A DNA stretch of 64,000 nucleotides from Alloacidobacterium sp963823845 (GTDB taxonomy: Bacteria > Acidobacteriota > Terriglobia > Terriglobales > Acidobacteriaceae), in the NCBI GenBank assembly GCA_963823845.1, contig CAWGND010000016.1:248001-312000 (forward strand), given 5' to 3'. How positions within the stretch are numbered: position 1 is the first letter of the stretch; every line of letters begins with the position of its first letter. The notes beneath the pieces were generated by a model. That model searched no databases and was not told where the DNA came from. It saw nothing but the letters and a program-made list of their open reading frames with translations. This document shows, piece by piece, positions 18,319 to 27,186 of the stretch. The position numbers were made by a program, and so were the translations under genes.

Positions 18319-19443
18319 CTACAGATTACCGCGCGTGGCTTGTTCGCGTTCGATCGCTTCAAACAGGGCCTTGAAGTTCCCTTTGCCGAAGCTGCGGCTG
18401 CCCTTCCGCTGGATGATCTCATAGAAGAGCGTTGGACGGTCTTCTACTGGCCGGGTAAAGATCTGCAGCATATAGCCTTCGTCGTCGCGATCCACGAGGA
18501 TGCCTAGCTGTTCGAGTTCATGGATCGGCTCGTCAATTTTGCCGATGCGAGCTTCGAGTTCCGTGTAGTAGGAATGCGGGACTTTTAGAAACTCAATGCC
18601 TTGTTCTTGCAGCTTGCCAACGGTGTGAAGGATGTTGTCCGTGGCGAGAGCGATGTGCTGGATTCCGGGACCGTGGTAGAACTCCAGATACTCCTCGATC
18701 TGCGATTTTCTGCGGCCCTCAGCCGGCTCGTTGATTGGAAACTTCACACGGCCGTTGCCGTTGGCCATGACCTTGGACATGAGCGCTGAGTACTCGGTCG
18801 AGATGTCCTTGTCGTCAAAATGTTGGTAGAGCGAGAAGCCCATAATTTCGGCATAGAAGTCGACCCAGCGGTTCATCTCGTTCCAGCCGACGTTGCCCAC
18901 CATGTGATCGATGTGGATGAGGCCGACCGGACGGGCGAGAGGATCGCGGTCCACGGCGCGATACCCGGGCATGAATGTTCCGCGATAATCACCACGTTCG
19001 ACGAAGGTGTGGACGGTGTCGCCATAGGTGGCGATGGTTGCGAGCTTCACTGTGCCATGCTCGTCGCGCAGCTCATAAGGCTCATGCACACTGCGCGCGC
19101 CGCGCCTGGTGGTTTCTTTCCAGGCGAGTTTGGCATCGTCTACCCAGAGGGCGACGTCATGTACGCCGTCTCCGTGCCGGTGGACGTGCTCGGCGATTTC
19201 GCCATCTGGACGCAGCGGCGTCGTCAGCACGAATCGCACCTTGCCCTGTTGCAACACGTAGGACGCGCGATGCCGGGCACCGGTCTCCGGGCCGGAGTAG
19301 GCGACCAGCTTCATGCCAAAAGCCACGCGATAGTAATACGCAGCCTGCCGAGCATTGCCGACGTAAAACTCTACGTAATCTGTTCCGTTAAGGGGAAGGA
19401 AGTCTTTTTGCGTTTGCACTTCCGGGTGCGCAAGAGTGGACAT
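18319..19443 (-). CDS. hppD: 4-hydroxyphenylpyruvate dioxygenase
   Basis: 374 residues. HPPD converts 4-hydroxyphenylpyruvate to homogentisate, the ring-activating step of tyrosine degradation. It has two vicinal-oxygen-chelate domains. The Fe(II) ligands are visible as His180 (GLIHIDH), His263 (GIQHIAL) and Glu342 (LFYEIIQRKG). The conserved C-terminal FGKGNFKALFEAIEREQ is complete. ATG at 19443 follows GGGAG; an upstream extension of 45 residues lacks family resemblance. A phenylalanine 4-monooxygenase gene lies 0.9 kb away on the other strand, so Phe to Tyr to homogentisate steps cluster here; homogentisate dioxygenase is not in the window. Confidence 0.95.
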   Translation of the reverse strand: MSTLAHPEVQTQKDFLPLNGTDYVEFYVGNARQAAYYYRVAFGMKLVAYSGPETGARHRASYVLQQGKVRFVLTTPLRPDGEIAEHVHRHGDGVHDVALWVDDAKLAWKETTRRGARSVHEPYELRDEHGTVKLATIATYGDTVHTFVERGDYRGTFMPGYRAVDRDPLARPVGLIHIDHMVGNVGWNEMNRWVDFYAEIMGFSLYQHFDDKDISTEYSALMSKVMANGNGRVKFPINEPAEGRRKSQIEEYLEFYHGPGIQHIALATDNILHTVGKLQEQGIEFLKVPHSYYTELEARIGKIDEPIHELEQLGILVDRDDEGYMLQIFTRPVEDRPTLFYEIIQRKGSRSFGKGNFKALFEAIEREQATRGNL

Positions 19444-19605
19444 CGAAAGGTACTCCCGTTTCACTAAAGTTAGACGCGCAGATTGCTCGTCCAGATGCCG
19501 TTCCGACCGCAACTGCGACCCACTAACATATACCCAACGGACAAGAGTTGGCCAGACCCGCAAGGCATAGCCAGTCACAATTTGTTCTAGCGAGGGGAAG
19601 ATGAA

Positions 19606-20238
19606 ATGCCGGTGAAAATCAGAGACCGCGATGCGCTGCTGATCATCGATGTGCAGAATGACTTTTGTCCTGGCGGAGCTTTGCCTGTGCCGCGAGGAGA
19701 TGAGATCGTCCCCCTTATCAATCGGCTATCGCCGCTGTTTCACTGTGTTGTACTCACACAGGACTGGCATCCGCGAGAGCAGTTGTCGTTTGCCTCGAGG
19801 CACGGTAAAGAGCCGTTCAGCACGGCGCAAGTGGCGTATGGGGAGCAGACGCTGTGGCCCGATCACTGCATCGAAGGGAGTGAAGGAGCGGCGTTTCACA
19901 AGGATCTGGACACGACGCGGGCGCGGCTGATTTTGCGCAAAGGATTTCGGCAGGAGATCGATTCGTATTCGGCGTTTCAGGAAAACGACCGTGCGACGAA
20001 GACCGGGCTCGCCGGGTATCTGCGCGAATGGGAGATTGAGCGGGTGTTTCTTGCCGGGCTGGCTTATGACTACTGCGTGCGGCACTCTGCGGTGGAGGCG
20101 CACGCGGCTGGATTCGAGGCAGTGGTGATTGAGGACGCCTGCCGGGCGATTGGACTGAATGATTCGGTTGAGGCGACGCGGGAGGAGTTTTTGCGTTGCG
20201 GGGTTGAGGAGGTGCGAGTGGCCGAGATTTTAGTTTGA
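19606..20238 (+). CDS. pncA: Nicotinamidase (PncA-type isochorismatase-fold hydrolase)
   Basis: 210 residues, cytosolic. Nicotinamidase hydrolyses nicotinamide to nicotinate in NAD salvage. The catalytic triad is complete: Asp15 (LIIDVQNDF), Lys112 (ILRKGF) and Cys157 (AYDYCVRHSA). The metal site is Asp53 and His55 (TQDWHP) and His87 (WPDHC). Length fits the family. ATG at 19606 with GGGAAG upstream. It is likely co-directional, perhaps co-transcribed, with the phenylalanine hydroxylase 78 bases downstream, although their roles are not linked. Confidence 0.93.
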   Translation: MPVKIRDRDALLIIDVQNDFCPGGALPVPRGDEIVPLINRLSPLFHCVVLTQDWHPREQLSFASRHGKEPFSTAQVAYGEQTLWPDHCIEGSEGAAFHKDLDTTRARLILRKGFRQEIDSYSAFQENDRATKTGLAGYLREWEIERVFLAGLAYDYCVRHSAVEAHAAGFEAVVIEDACRAIGLNDSVEATREEFLRCGVEEVRVAEILV

Positions 20239-20316
20239 TGGTGCGGTAGTCGTGTGTTGACACTTCACAATTGGTGGTGAGATGCTCAAATGTTTTGAGC
20301 CGAGGGATAGTTCCGC

Positions 20317-21066
20317 ATGAATCAAGTCGCCACGTCGTTGCGTATTGCCGAGCAGTATCTCATCCAGCAGGATTGGAATGCTTACACGCCGGAACAGCAC
20401 GCGGTGTGGGCAGAGCTGGTGAGCCGGCGCATGCCGCAGCTGGAAGAACATGCATGCGCGGAGTATCTGGATGGCTTTCACCAGATTGGGTTGCGCGAGG
20501 ATTCGATTCCGAACCTGGCTGAGGTGAATAAGCGGCTAGGGCCGCGCACGGGCTGGAATGCGACGCCGGTGAGCGGGTTTCTTCCTCCGGATGCCTTTTT
20601 TGAGATGCTGGCGGCGCGGCAGTTTCCGACGACAACCTGGCTGCGCAAGAGGGAGTCGCTCGAATATACGCCGGAACCAGACATTTTTCACGATGTGTTT
20701 GGGCATGTGCCGATGCATGCGCATCCGGTGTTTGCAGACTTTCTGCAGCAGTATGGGCGCGTATGTCTCGGGCTGATGCATGACAAGGACAAGCTGGAGC
20801 GCATGGGGCGCTTGTTCTGGTTCACCGTTGAATTCGGGGTGATCCGGCAGAAGGGGACGATCAAGCTGTATGGGAGCGGGCTCATTTCGTCGCATGGCGA
20901 ATCGACGCATGTGATCAATAATGGCCCGGAGATTCGCGACTTCGATCTCGATGCGGTGCTGAGCCAGGAGTTTCTTGTATCGGAGATGCAGAAGGTGTTG
21001 TACGCGGTTGAATCTTTCGACCAGATTTACGAAGCTGCCAAAGAAGCAGAGCAGCGGCTGGCATAA
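20317..21066 (+). CDS. phhA: Phenylalanine 4-monooxygenase
   Basis: 249 residues, the size of bacterial monomeric phenylalanine hydroxylases without a regulatory ACT domain. The iron ligands are His125 and His130 (DIFHDVFGH) and Glu172 (FWFTVEFGV). The enzyme uses tetrahydropterin and oxygen to turn phenylalanine into tyrosine. The nearby hppD gene supports a Phe/Tyr degradation role. No pterin carbinolamine dehydratase gene is visible beside it. Confidence 0.94.
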   Translation: MNQVATSLRIAEQYLIQQDWNAYTPEQHAVWAELVSRRMPQLEEHACAEYLDGFHQIGLREDSIPNLAEVNKRLGPRTGWNATPVSGFLPPDAFFEMLAARQFPTTTWLRKRESLEYTPEPDIFHDVFGHVPMHAHPVFADFLQQYGRVCLGLMHDKDKLERMGRLFWFTVEFGVIRQKGTIKLYGSGLISSHGESTHVINNGPEIRDFDLDAVLSQEFLVSEMQKVLYAVESFDQIYEAAKEAEQRLA

Positions 21067-21102
21067 AGTATCCCAAGTGGCGCTCCATGAATCATATGAG
21101 AT

Positions 21103-21354
21103 ATGCAGAGCGCCCGGAACAGTCGGTGGCACGTCATTTTGCGGCAGATGGCGGGCTATGCGTGTTTGGCCGCAGGCATTGCAGGCTGTATATTGCCCAT
21201 CCTTCCGGGCATTCCATTTCTCTTTGTTGGCCTGGGATTGCTTGCGGTTGATAGCCCGTGGGCCGCGCGGCTGCGTGACCGGCTGAAGGACTATGTGGCG
21301 ACACGCCTTACGCGCCAGGGCCGTCGTTCTAAATCGGCAGACTCCGCCTACTGA
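21103..21354 (+). CDS. Small DUF454/PGPGW-type membrane protein
   Basis: 83 residues with two hydrophobic segments. The core GCILPILPGIPFLFVGLGLLA matches small inner-membrane proteins of the YbaN (DUF454)/PGPGW type. Function unknown. It begins 36 bases after phhA. The ribosome site is weak; an ATG further in (MAGYACLAAG) is an alternative start. Confidence 0.65.
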   Translation: MQSARNSRWHVILRQMAGYACLAAGIAGCILPILPGIPFLFVGLGLLAVDSPWAARLRDRLKDYVATRLTRQGRRSKSADSAY

Positions 21355-21451
21355 TCCGAGAGTTAGTGATCTGGGATAGCACGACAGTAACAGCAAGTTT
21401 TCGCGGGATTGTTACATACGTTGTTGCATACTGAATGTTGGAGGAATCCCC

Positions 21452-22123
21452 TTGCCGCGCATTCACTTCCAGCAGCAGCTTGCCGAACTGAAAGACAAGA
21501 TCCTGGGGATGGCCGCGCTTTCCCAGCAGGCCCTGGATGCGTGTGTCGATGCCTATTTGCAACGAGACGCGGGCCTTTGCCAGTTTGTCCGCGAAAACGA
21601 AAAGGCGATCAATTCCGCGCAGCGTGAGCTGGACGAAATGGCCTATGATCTGCTCGCCAAAGAGCAGCCCATGGCCATCGATCTGCGCTTTATCCTGGCC
21701 GTCATCAAGATCAATGGCGACCTGGAGCGGATTGGCGATCAATCGATGAGCGTTGCGACGCGGACACTGGACCTGATCGAATGCGATCCTCTGGACCTGC
21801 CCATTGATATCGACGGCATGCGCAGTTGCGCGGCGCGCATGATTCGCACGGCACTGCAATCCCTACTCGATGCGGATGCGCAGGTAGCCGAATCGGTTCT
21901 TGCCATGGATGACGAGATTGACCGCATGAACCGGATAGCCCACGAGGAACTGACAAAATTTATTCAGAATAATTCCGATCTGAGCCAGCAGGCGCTCCAG
22001 GCGATTATCATTTCCCGCAACCTTGAGCGCATCGCGGACCATGCCACCAATATCGCAATGGATGTGATCTTCTGGGTGCGCGGAGCCGATGTGCGTCATC
22101 AGTTGAGCGCCGCAGTTGACTAG
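21452..22123 (+). CDS. phoU: Phosphate signalling complex protein PhoU
   Basis: 223 residues, a duplicated three-helix bundle. Each half carries the PhoU metal-binding signature: IKINGDLERIGDQSMSVA in the first and ISRNLERIADHATNIA in the second. PhoU represses the PhoR/PhoB phosphate response and restrains the Pst transporter. The start is a TTG at 21452 with GGAGGA placed 6 bases upstream. Neither pstSCAB nor phoBR is next to it, so it is an orphan locus here. Confidence 0.94.
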   Translation: MPRIHFQQQLAELKDKILGMAALSQQALDACVDAYLQRDAGLCQFVRENEKAINSAQRELDEMAYDLLAKEQPMAIDLRFILAVIKINGDLERIGDQSMSVATRTLDLIECDPLDLPIDIDGMRSCAARMIRTALQSLLDADAQVAESVLAMDDEIDRMNRIAHEELTKFIQNNSDLSQQALQAIIISRNLERIADHATNIAMDVIFWVRGADVRHQLSAAVD

Positions 22124-22814
22124 TTGTCTGCGTTGCTCTCCGGCAGATAGCAGATGCTGGCTTGCTAACCTTGTTGACGAATTAGGTACACAACAGCGGC
22201 TACCCCTCCCTGCTATCGTTCACGCCCCTACTACAGGCATAAATTCCCTGGCGATACGAGCGGGAATCAGCACTCTTGATGTGCTCGAACAGTACGGTTC
22301 GGGAGAACTGGCTCTTGCCCGGGGGCAAGCGCCTGCGGGAATTACATTGCCGGCTATGAGATCGTTACCAAGGTGCCGGGCTAGGATTTTTCAAACCGTA
22401 TTGTCTTCGATCAGCCTTGGTCGCCGGGTTAAAGCTCTCGTTTGAGGCCTTTGGCGGGATTCATCCGGCATGTTTGGGCAGATGATCATGATGCGCCTGT
22501 TCCGGGGAGCACGACATTCTGACCCAAATATGCGAAATAATTTCATGGTGTTGAAAGCCGCCCCCGCTAAACGGCAACGAAGGAGGCTAACCCAATTCGT
22601 AACCGCATTAGGGCAGGTTGTGGAGTTGTGCAATCGTCAAAGCGCTTTTGGCACGACGCCTTGCAACTGGCCGTCCGTGCAGTAAAGATTTGAGGTGGTC
22701 TGTCGGAATCTCTTGCCAGATTCGAAAATCGCCTGAAGAATGACAAGATAAACACAATTGCGAGAAGACTTTCTTTCTCAGCCTACTTATTCTGATTGCG
22801 AGACCGGCCTCTCT
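22124..22814. other. 690-base region without a recognisable gene
   Basis: No frame shows family resemblance or good codon use over its length. One stem-loop is visible: CTTGCC/GGCAAG with a CGGG loop at 22314-22329. A short stretch near 22340-22384 reads NYIAGYEIVTKVPG then stop and might be the tail of a decayed gene, but the upstream part cannot be joined. The region presumably also holds the promoter of the polyketide synthase operon. Confidence 0.4.
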
Positions 22815-23864
22815 ATGCGAATTCTCAGTACGGCAACAGCATATCCACCACACTATTTCTCTCAGCAGGAGATCGTCGAAGCTATCAAAGAGTACTGGGG
22901 CGAGAGTTTCGACAAGGCCAGTATCCTCGAGAGATTGCACTATCGGACAGGGGTCGACGGTCGCTATTTCTCGCGGCCCCTCGAAGATTATCGAGGCCTC
23001 GATACCTGGGGCAAGGCCAACGATGTCTGGATTGAAGTGTCAGAACAGCTGGGCGAGCAGGTGATTGATTGCGCTCTCAAACTAGCCGGTCTCACTCGCG
23101 ATCGCATTGGTGCGATCTTTTTTGTTTCCGTGACGGGCGTATGCAGCCCTTCGATTGATGCGCGACTGGTGAACCGGATGGGGCTTTCCCGGAATATAAA
23201 GCGCACTCCGATCTTCGGCCTTGGCTGCGTCGCGGGTGCCGCCGGGCTGGCTCGCGCGGCAGACTATGTGCGCGCGTACCCGGACCAGATTGCAGTCCTG
23301 CTATCCGTCGAGCTTTGCTCGCTTACCTGGCAGCGCGACGATCTTTCTGTCGCAAACCTGATCTCTTCGGGACTATTCGGTGATGGCGCTGCCGCAGCCC
23401 TCATTGCCGGCGACAAGGTCGCTTCTTCCGGACCGCGCATTGTGGCCAGTCATCAGGTCTTTTATCCGGATACACATGACGTGATGGGCTGGAGGATCTC
23501 GGAGAAGGGCTTCAACATTGTGTTGTCCCCGGATGTACCAACGGTGGTACGCGAAAATCTTGGCCGCGACGTCGATGGATTTCTGGAACAACATGGATTG
23601 ACGCGGGCCGATATCGGCTCATGGATCATGCATACGGGCGGTCCGAAGGTCCTGGAGGCAACTGCGGACGCACTGAACTTGAAGAACGGCCAATTGAACG
23701 CTTCCTGGGAAGCGTTGCGCCGTGTTGGCAACTTGTCGTCTGCCTCGGTCCTGGTAGTGCTGGACGAGGTGATGAAACACCGGCGTCCCGCGCCTGGGAC
23801 GCGAAGTATTCTGGCTGCAATGGGACCGGGCTTTTGCGCGGAGATCCTGTTGCTGGAGTGGTAG
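22815..23864 (+). CDS. Type III polyketide synthase (chalcone synthase-like)
   Basis: 349 residues, a thiolase-fold homodimeric synthase. The catalytic triad is complete: Cys138 (FGLGCVAGAAG), His273 (WIMHTGGPK) and Asn306 (RRVGNLSSAS). The GxGPG-like C-terminal loop (AAMGPGFCAEILLLEW) is present. Bacterial members extend fatty acyl or other starters with malonyl-CoA to make alkylpyrones, alkylresorcinols or tetrahydroxynaphthalene. Helix and starter-pocket residues do not let me choose. ATG at 22815 gives the usual MRILS-type N-terminus. Six bases separate its stop from the next gene, a flavoprotein, so the two are surely co-expressed. Confidence 0.93.
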   Translation: MRILSTATAYPPHYFSQQEIVEAIKEYWGESFDKASILERLHYRTGVDGRYFSRPLEDYRGLDTWGKANDVWIEVSEQLGEQVIDCALKLAGLTRDRIGAIFFVSVTGVCSPSIDARLVNRMGLSRNIKRTPIFGLGCVAGAAGLARAADYVRAYPDQIAVLLSVELCSLTWQRDDLSVANLISSGLFGDGAAAALIAGDKVASSGPRIVASHQVFYPDTHDVMGWRISEKGFNIVLSPDVPTVVRENLGRDVDGFLEQHGLTRADIGSWIMHTGGPKVLEATADALNLKNGQLNASWEALRRVGNLSSASVLVVLDEVMKHRRPAPGTRSILAAMGPGFCAEILLLEW

Positions 23865-23870
23865 TACTTC

Positions 23871-25025
23871 TTGAATCAAAATTCGTGTGATGTCGTAATT
23901 GTTGGCGGCGGTCCTGCGGGACTTGCCGCCGCAATTGCTTTAAGGATGCAGGGTGCAGATGTGCTGGTCGCCGATGCACTGAAGCCGCCGATCGACAAAG
24001 CTTGCGGCGAGGGACTAATGCCTGATGCGCGACGCGATCTGGCTGCCCTGGGAGTGCGGTGCCAGCCCGGCGAGGGCGCACTGTTTCGCGGAATTCAATT
24101 TCTGAACTGGACAGACGGGGAAGTGGTTTCCGCGTCTGCGGCTTTCCCGAGCGGGGAAGGCATCGGGATGCGCAGAACGGCGCTGCATGCACGACTGGTG
24201 GACCGCGCTCTCGAAGTTGGTGTCCGGCTGCGGTGGAATACGCATGTGACGCTGGGTCGTGGCGTTTCGCTGGATCATGAAGCCAGCAACTACCGGTTCC
24301 TGGTGGGTGCGGATGGGCAATCATCGCGCGTGCGCAGGTGGGCTGGTCTTGACCGCTGCAGATTGGTTACGAAGCGCTTTGGCTTCCGCAGGCATTATCG
24401 AATACCGCCGATCAGCGACTTTGTCGAAGTGCATTGGTGCGCGCTCGGGCAGGTGTACATTACGCCGGTGGCGCGCGAGGAGATCTGCGTTGCGGTGGTG
24501 ACGCGGCACAGCTCGACGCGTATGCTGCAGGTTGTTGAATCGATCCCGTTGCTGCGCGAAAGGCTTCCAGCCACAGAAGCGGTCACGGGTGAGCGCGGTG
24601 CGCTGACGACGACTCGCCTGCTGAGACGGGTCGTGAAAGGCAATGTCGCGCTCATTGGGGATGCTTCGGGATCGGTCGATGCGGTCACGGGTGAGGGCCT
24701 GGCGATTGGGTTTCGGCAGGCGCGTTTGCTGAGCCGTTCGCTGGAGATGGACTCGCTTAATCTGTATGCTTCGGAACATGACAGGACGCTGCGGATGCCG
24801 AGGCGCATGGCGCGTGGCTTGTTGATGGCTGACAAATATGCATGGATGCGGAATGCGGCCATGCGTGTGTTGGCGAGGTCGCCGGAGTTGTGTTATGGGC
24901 TGTTGCAGGTCCACATGGGCGAGGAGAGTCTGCCGCATCTCATGCTGCATCGCGGTGCCGATATCGTGAAAGGCATCGCGCTCTCTGGCCTTTCTGCATC
25001 CGACACGGAAAGGGCGTCTACGTGA
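23871..25025 (+). CDS. FAD-dependent oxidoreductase/hydroxylase of the polyketide operon
   Basis: 384 residues with the aromatic hydroxylase/geranylgeranyl reductase fold. The dinucleotide-binding GGGPAG is at residues 12-17, CGEGLMPDARRDL follows, and the second FAD motif GDASGSVDAVTGEGL is near residue 263. It starts with TTG only 6 bases after the PKS stop and overlaps the following yceI gene by GTGA. In the Streptomyces srs phenolic-lipid pathway a flavoprotein hydroxylates the type III PKS product to a quinone; the same role here is an inference from order and family. A reductase acting on prenyl chains is the alternative. Confidence 0.85.
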   Translation: MNQNSCDVVIVGGGPAGLAAAIALRMQGADVLVADALKPPIDKACGEGLMPDARRDLAALGVRCQPGEGALFRGIQFLNWTDGEVVSASAAFPSGEGIGMRRTALHARLVDRALEVGVRLRWNTHVTLGRGVSLDHEASNYRFLVGADGQSSRVRRWAGLDRCRLVTKRFGFRRHYRIPPISDFVEVHWCALGQVYITPVAREEICVAVVTRHSSTRMLQVVESIPLLRERLPATEAVTGERGALTTTRLLRRVVKGNVALIGDASGSVDAVTGEGLAIGFRQARLLSRSLEMDSLNLYASEHDRTLRMPRRMARGLLMADKYAWMRNAAMRVLARSPELCYGLLQVHMGEESLPHLMLHRGADIVKGIALSGLSASDTERAST

Positions 25026-25630
25026 ATCCTGCGCTTTGCAAGCATCGCATTTTTCTTATTTCATTTGTTCTGTGTGCTGCGCAGATCGTGCGAGCGCAGT
25101 CGCCTGCACCGAAAGTTACTGTTCATCTTGATCCGCAGAAATCTGAGATTCACTGGACCCTTGGAACCACCCTGCATACTGTGCACGGTACGTTTCGGCT
25201 GAAGGGCGGGTTGATGACGTTTGATCCTGCTACGGGCGCGGCGGAGGGCGAATTTCTGGTTGATGTGACTACCGGTGAGAGCGGAAACAGTTCGCGCGAT
25301 GCAAAAATGCAGAACGAGGTGCTTGAAAGCGGCAAGTACCCGCAGGCATTCTTCCATCCAGTGAAGTTCTCGGGAAACCTGAAGGCCGGAGGCACTCAAA
25401 ATGTAACTGTCGGCGGCACGTTCAATATTCATGGCGCCGACCATCCGCTTACGTTACAGATGGCGGTGCAGTTGAACGGACCGGATGCGACAGCGACGAC
25501 GCACTTTGTGATTCCCTATTTGGCCTGGGGGATGAAAGATGCGAGCACATTTCTGCTGAAGGTCGACAATGAAGTGACAGTGGATGTCGTCGCTCGTGGA
25601 ACGGTGGAGGGGTTATCCCCGGGAAAGTAA
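25022..25630 (+). CDS. YceI family periplasmic lipid-binding protein (copy 2, PKS operon)
   Basis: 202 residues: signal peptide (about 1-25, ending VRAQS) and a YceI barrel (VHLDPQKSEIHWTLGTTLHTVHGTFRLKGG... NVTVGGTFNIHGADHPLTLQ). The GTG start at 25022 overlaps the flavoprotein stop by four bases (GTGA), which implies translational coupling. A YceI protein made together with a polyketide synthase and a flavoenzyme suggests it carries or shields a lipophilic product in the periplasm. This is inference; the fold and export signal are seen. Confidence 0.9.
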   Translation: MNPALCKHRIFLISFVLCAAQIVRAQSPAPKVTVHLDPQKSEIHWTLGTTLHTVHGTFRLKGGLMTFDPATGAAEGEFLVDVTTGESGNSSRDAKMQNEVLESGKYPQAFFHPVKFSGNLKAGGTQNVTVGGTFNIHGADHPLTLQMAVQLNGPDATATTHFVIPYLAWGMKDASTFLLKVDNEVTVDVVARGTVEGLSPGK

Positions 25631-25633
25631 GGA

Positions 25634-25660
25634 GCCGGAATGCCGTGGAGGCATTCCGGC
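25634..25660. terminator. Perfect 11-bp stem-loop between convergent genes
   Basis: GCCGGAATGCC (25634-25644), loop GTGGA, GGCATTCCGGC (25650-25660), beginning three bases after the yceI stop and ending 16 bases before the stop of the convergent minus-strand gene. It has no T-run, so it may act as a 3' stabiliser or Rho-assisted end. Confidence 0.6.
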
Positions 25661-25676
25661 CGAACGTATGAGTTCC

Positions 25677-25949
25677 TTACTTGAACTGGCTGATTGCGTC
25701 CCAGACGTACACGCCTATAATAAGGGCGGATAGAACACAAGTGGCGCCCATCATAATGCGGACGAGCGGTTGAATGCGATTAACCTTTTGCACAATCAGG
25801 CTTTGCTCCTGCTCCTGGTGGCCTGAAGCCGGATCGAGGAAGAGTTGATCTTCCTCGTAGCGGGTCAGGGTGCCGCGGTAGGCAAGTAGCGCTAAGAGCA
25901 CGGTTGTGACGACGGCCCATACGATCCACATAACAAGCATGATGCTCAT
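25677..25949 (-). CDS. Small two-helix membrane protein, unknown
   Basis: 90 residues. Hydrophobic helices at about residues 3-24 (MLVMWIVWAVVTTVLLALLAY) and 62-82 flank a charged cytoplasmic segment (YEEDQLFLDPASGHQEQEQ). The ATG at 25949 has GAGG upstream; a 17-residue longer form lacks such a site. I do not recognise the family beyond 'small integral membrane protein'. Confidence 0.7.
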   Translation of the reverse strand: MSIMLVMWIVWAVVTTVLLALLAYRGTLTRYEEDQLFLDPASGHQEQEQSLIVQKVNRIQPLVRIMMGATCVLSALIIGVYVWDAISQFK

Positions 25950-26160
25950 GGAGCACCTCGGGTTCGAGTTTGAGCCAGTCCCAGGTACGAGCGGGTCCAA
26001 GAGTCCAGGGCTCGGGGGTAGGTGGGGCCGCTTCGATTATTCATTATAGTCCTGTTGGTACGGCGTTGAACAGGGGCGGCTCGGTGTCAGGGAACCAACT
26101 TGGCAACCTCTTCGGCTTCGAGTGACTCCATCCATGTGTCCCGGACGAAGGTGGTGAAGA

Positions 26161-26616
26161 ATGAAATCTCGTAAAACAAAGAAGTCAAGATTTGCAGTCC
26201 GATTTGCGACTCTCGGAATAGCTGCGGCATTTTGGCTCGCGGCCTGCAATACTCAGCAGCCAACCGATGAGCAGCTCAAGCAAAAGGCCGCGCAGGCCAC
26301 CCAACAGGCGAAGCAGGGTGCGCAGCAGGCCGCGGCTGATGCCAAAGTAGCTGCTGCAAATGCGGAGCGTAAGGTGACTGCCATTGTCGCCGGCGTCAAG
26401 GAAGGGATGAAGTCCGACGGCAAACCGGCTGCAGGCCTTGTTGATATCAACTCCGCCACCGAAGACCAACTCGTTGATTTGCCTGGAATTACGGAGGCCC
26501 GGGCGCAGAGGATCATTCGCGGCCGGCCATATGGCAGACCGCACGAGCTGGTGAGCAAAGGCATTCTCACCAATGAGCAATACGGAAGGATTTCCGGACA
26601 AGTTACAGCCAATTAG
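26161..26616 (+). CDS. Lipoprotein with ComEA-like helix-hairpin-helix domain
   Basis: 151 residues. An N-terminal signal with lipobox LAAC (Cys near residue 29) predicts lipid anchoring. An Ala/Gln/Lys-rich helical linker (about 35-85) follows, then a C-terminal helix-hairpin-helix: VDINSATEDQLVDLPGITEARAQRII and YGRPHELVSKGILTNEQY. The same HhH module in ComEA binds incoming DNA in the periplasm during transformation. Here a lipid anchor replaces the membrane helix. DNA uptake is a possible but unproven role, and the type IV pilus operon 0.6 kb away is suggestive. GAAGG precedes the ATG. Confidence 0.82.
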   Translation: MKSRKTKKSRFAVRFATLGIAAAFWLAACNTQQPTDEQLKQKAAQATQQAKQGAQQAAADAKVAAANAERKVTAIVAGVKEGMKSDGKPAAGLVDINSATEDQLVDLPGITEARAQRIIRGRPYGRPHELVSKGILTNEQYGRISGQVTAN

Positions 26617-26760
26617 GCATACCTCCTAAATCTTTGCTTATCAGCAATCAACGGTGTGAATCCGTTCCCGGATTTTGTCATCGAATAAGCAAGAAGGGTT
26701 GTATCAGCCGTTTTGGGGCGGTACACTCTTAAATAGAAGTTTTTTACCAGGGAGATATAC

Positions 26761-27135
26761 ATGGCAACCACAACCGTTACGCCGGCTGAGACAACGGAAG
26801 TCAGGAAGGCGCCGCTATCGCTGACCGATACAGCAGTTGGCAAAGTTCGCGAAATCATGGCGACTCAGGACCCGCTTCCGGCAGGACTGCGCATTGGCGT
26901 GGTTGGCGGCGGCTGCTCCGGTTTCCAGTACTCCATGTCGTTTGAGAACCAGTCGGGGATGATGGACAAGGTGTTCAGCTTCGACGGGCTCAAGGTTTTC
27001 GTGGATGCGACGTCACTGATGTATCTTTCGGGCTGCACGGTGGATTACGTAGAGACACTTGAGGCTGCCGGCTTCAAGTTTGAGAATCCCAATACGAAGA
27101 GCACGTGCGGCTGCGGATCTTCCTTCAGCGTGTAA
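26761..27135 (+). CDS. erpA: Iron-sulfur cluster A-type carrier/insertion protein ErpA/IscA family
   Basis: 124 residues. The three cluster-binding cysteines are visible in GGGCSGFQY and the C-terminal TCGCGSSF. A-type carriers hand [4Fe-4S] clusters to target enzymes, cytosolic. A 20-residue Thr-rich N-terminal extension precedes the family domain. GGGAG lies 6 bases before the ATG. ErpA versus IscA cannot be decided with certainty from sequence alone. Confidence 0.9.
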   Translation: MATTTVTPAETTEVRKAPLSLTDTAVGKVREIMATQDPLPAGLRIGVVGGGCSGFQYSMSFENQSGMMDKVFSFDGLKVFVDATSLMYLSGCTVDYVETLEAAGFKFENPNTKSTCGCGSSFSV

Positions 27136-27159
27136 TCTGTCTGCTACAAGGAAAAGGCA

Positions 27160-27186
27160 ACGGCCTCGCGCTGCGAGGCCGTTTTT
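27160..27186. terminator. Intrinsic terminator, perfect 10-bp stem plus T5
   Basis: ACGGCCTCGC (27160-27169), loop GCT, GCGAGGCCGT (27173-27182), with a T5 run from 27182 to 27186. It ends the erpA transcript. The stop codon of the convergent pseudopilin gene (27185-27187) lies in its T-run. Confidence 0.93.

Noticed and set aside
22470..22685. 71-residue open frame in the 22-23 kb gap
   Set aside because: Sequence looks like translated non-coding DNA (Arg/Ala/Asn mix without pattern), no upstream ribosome site, no recognised domain.
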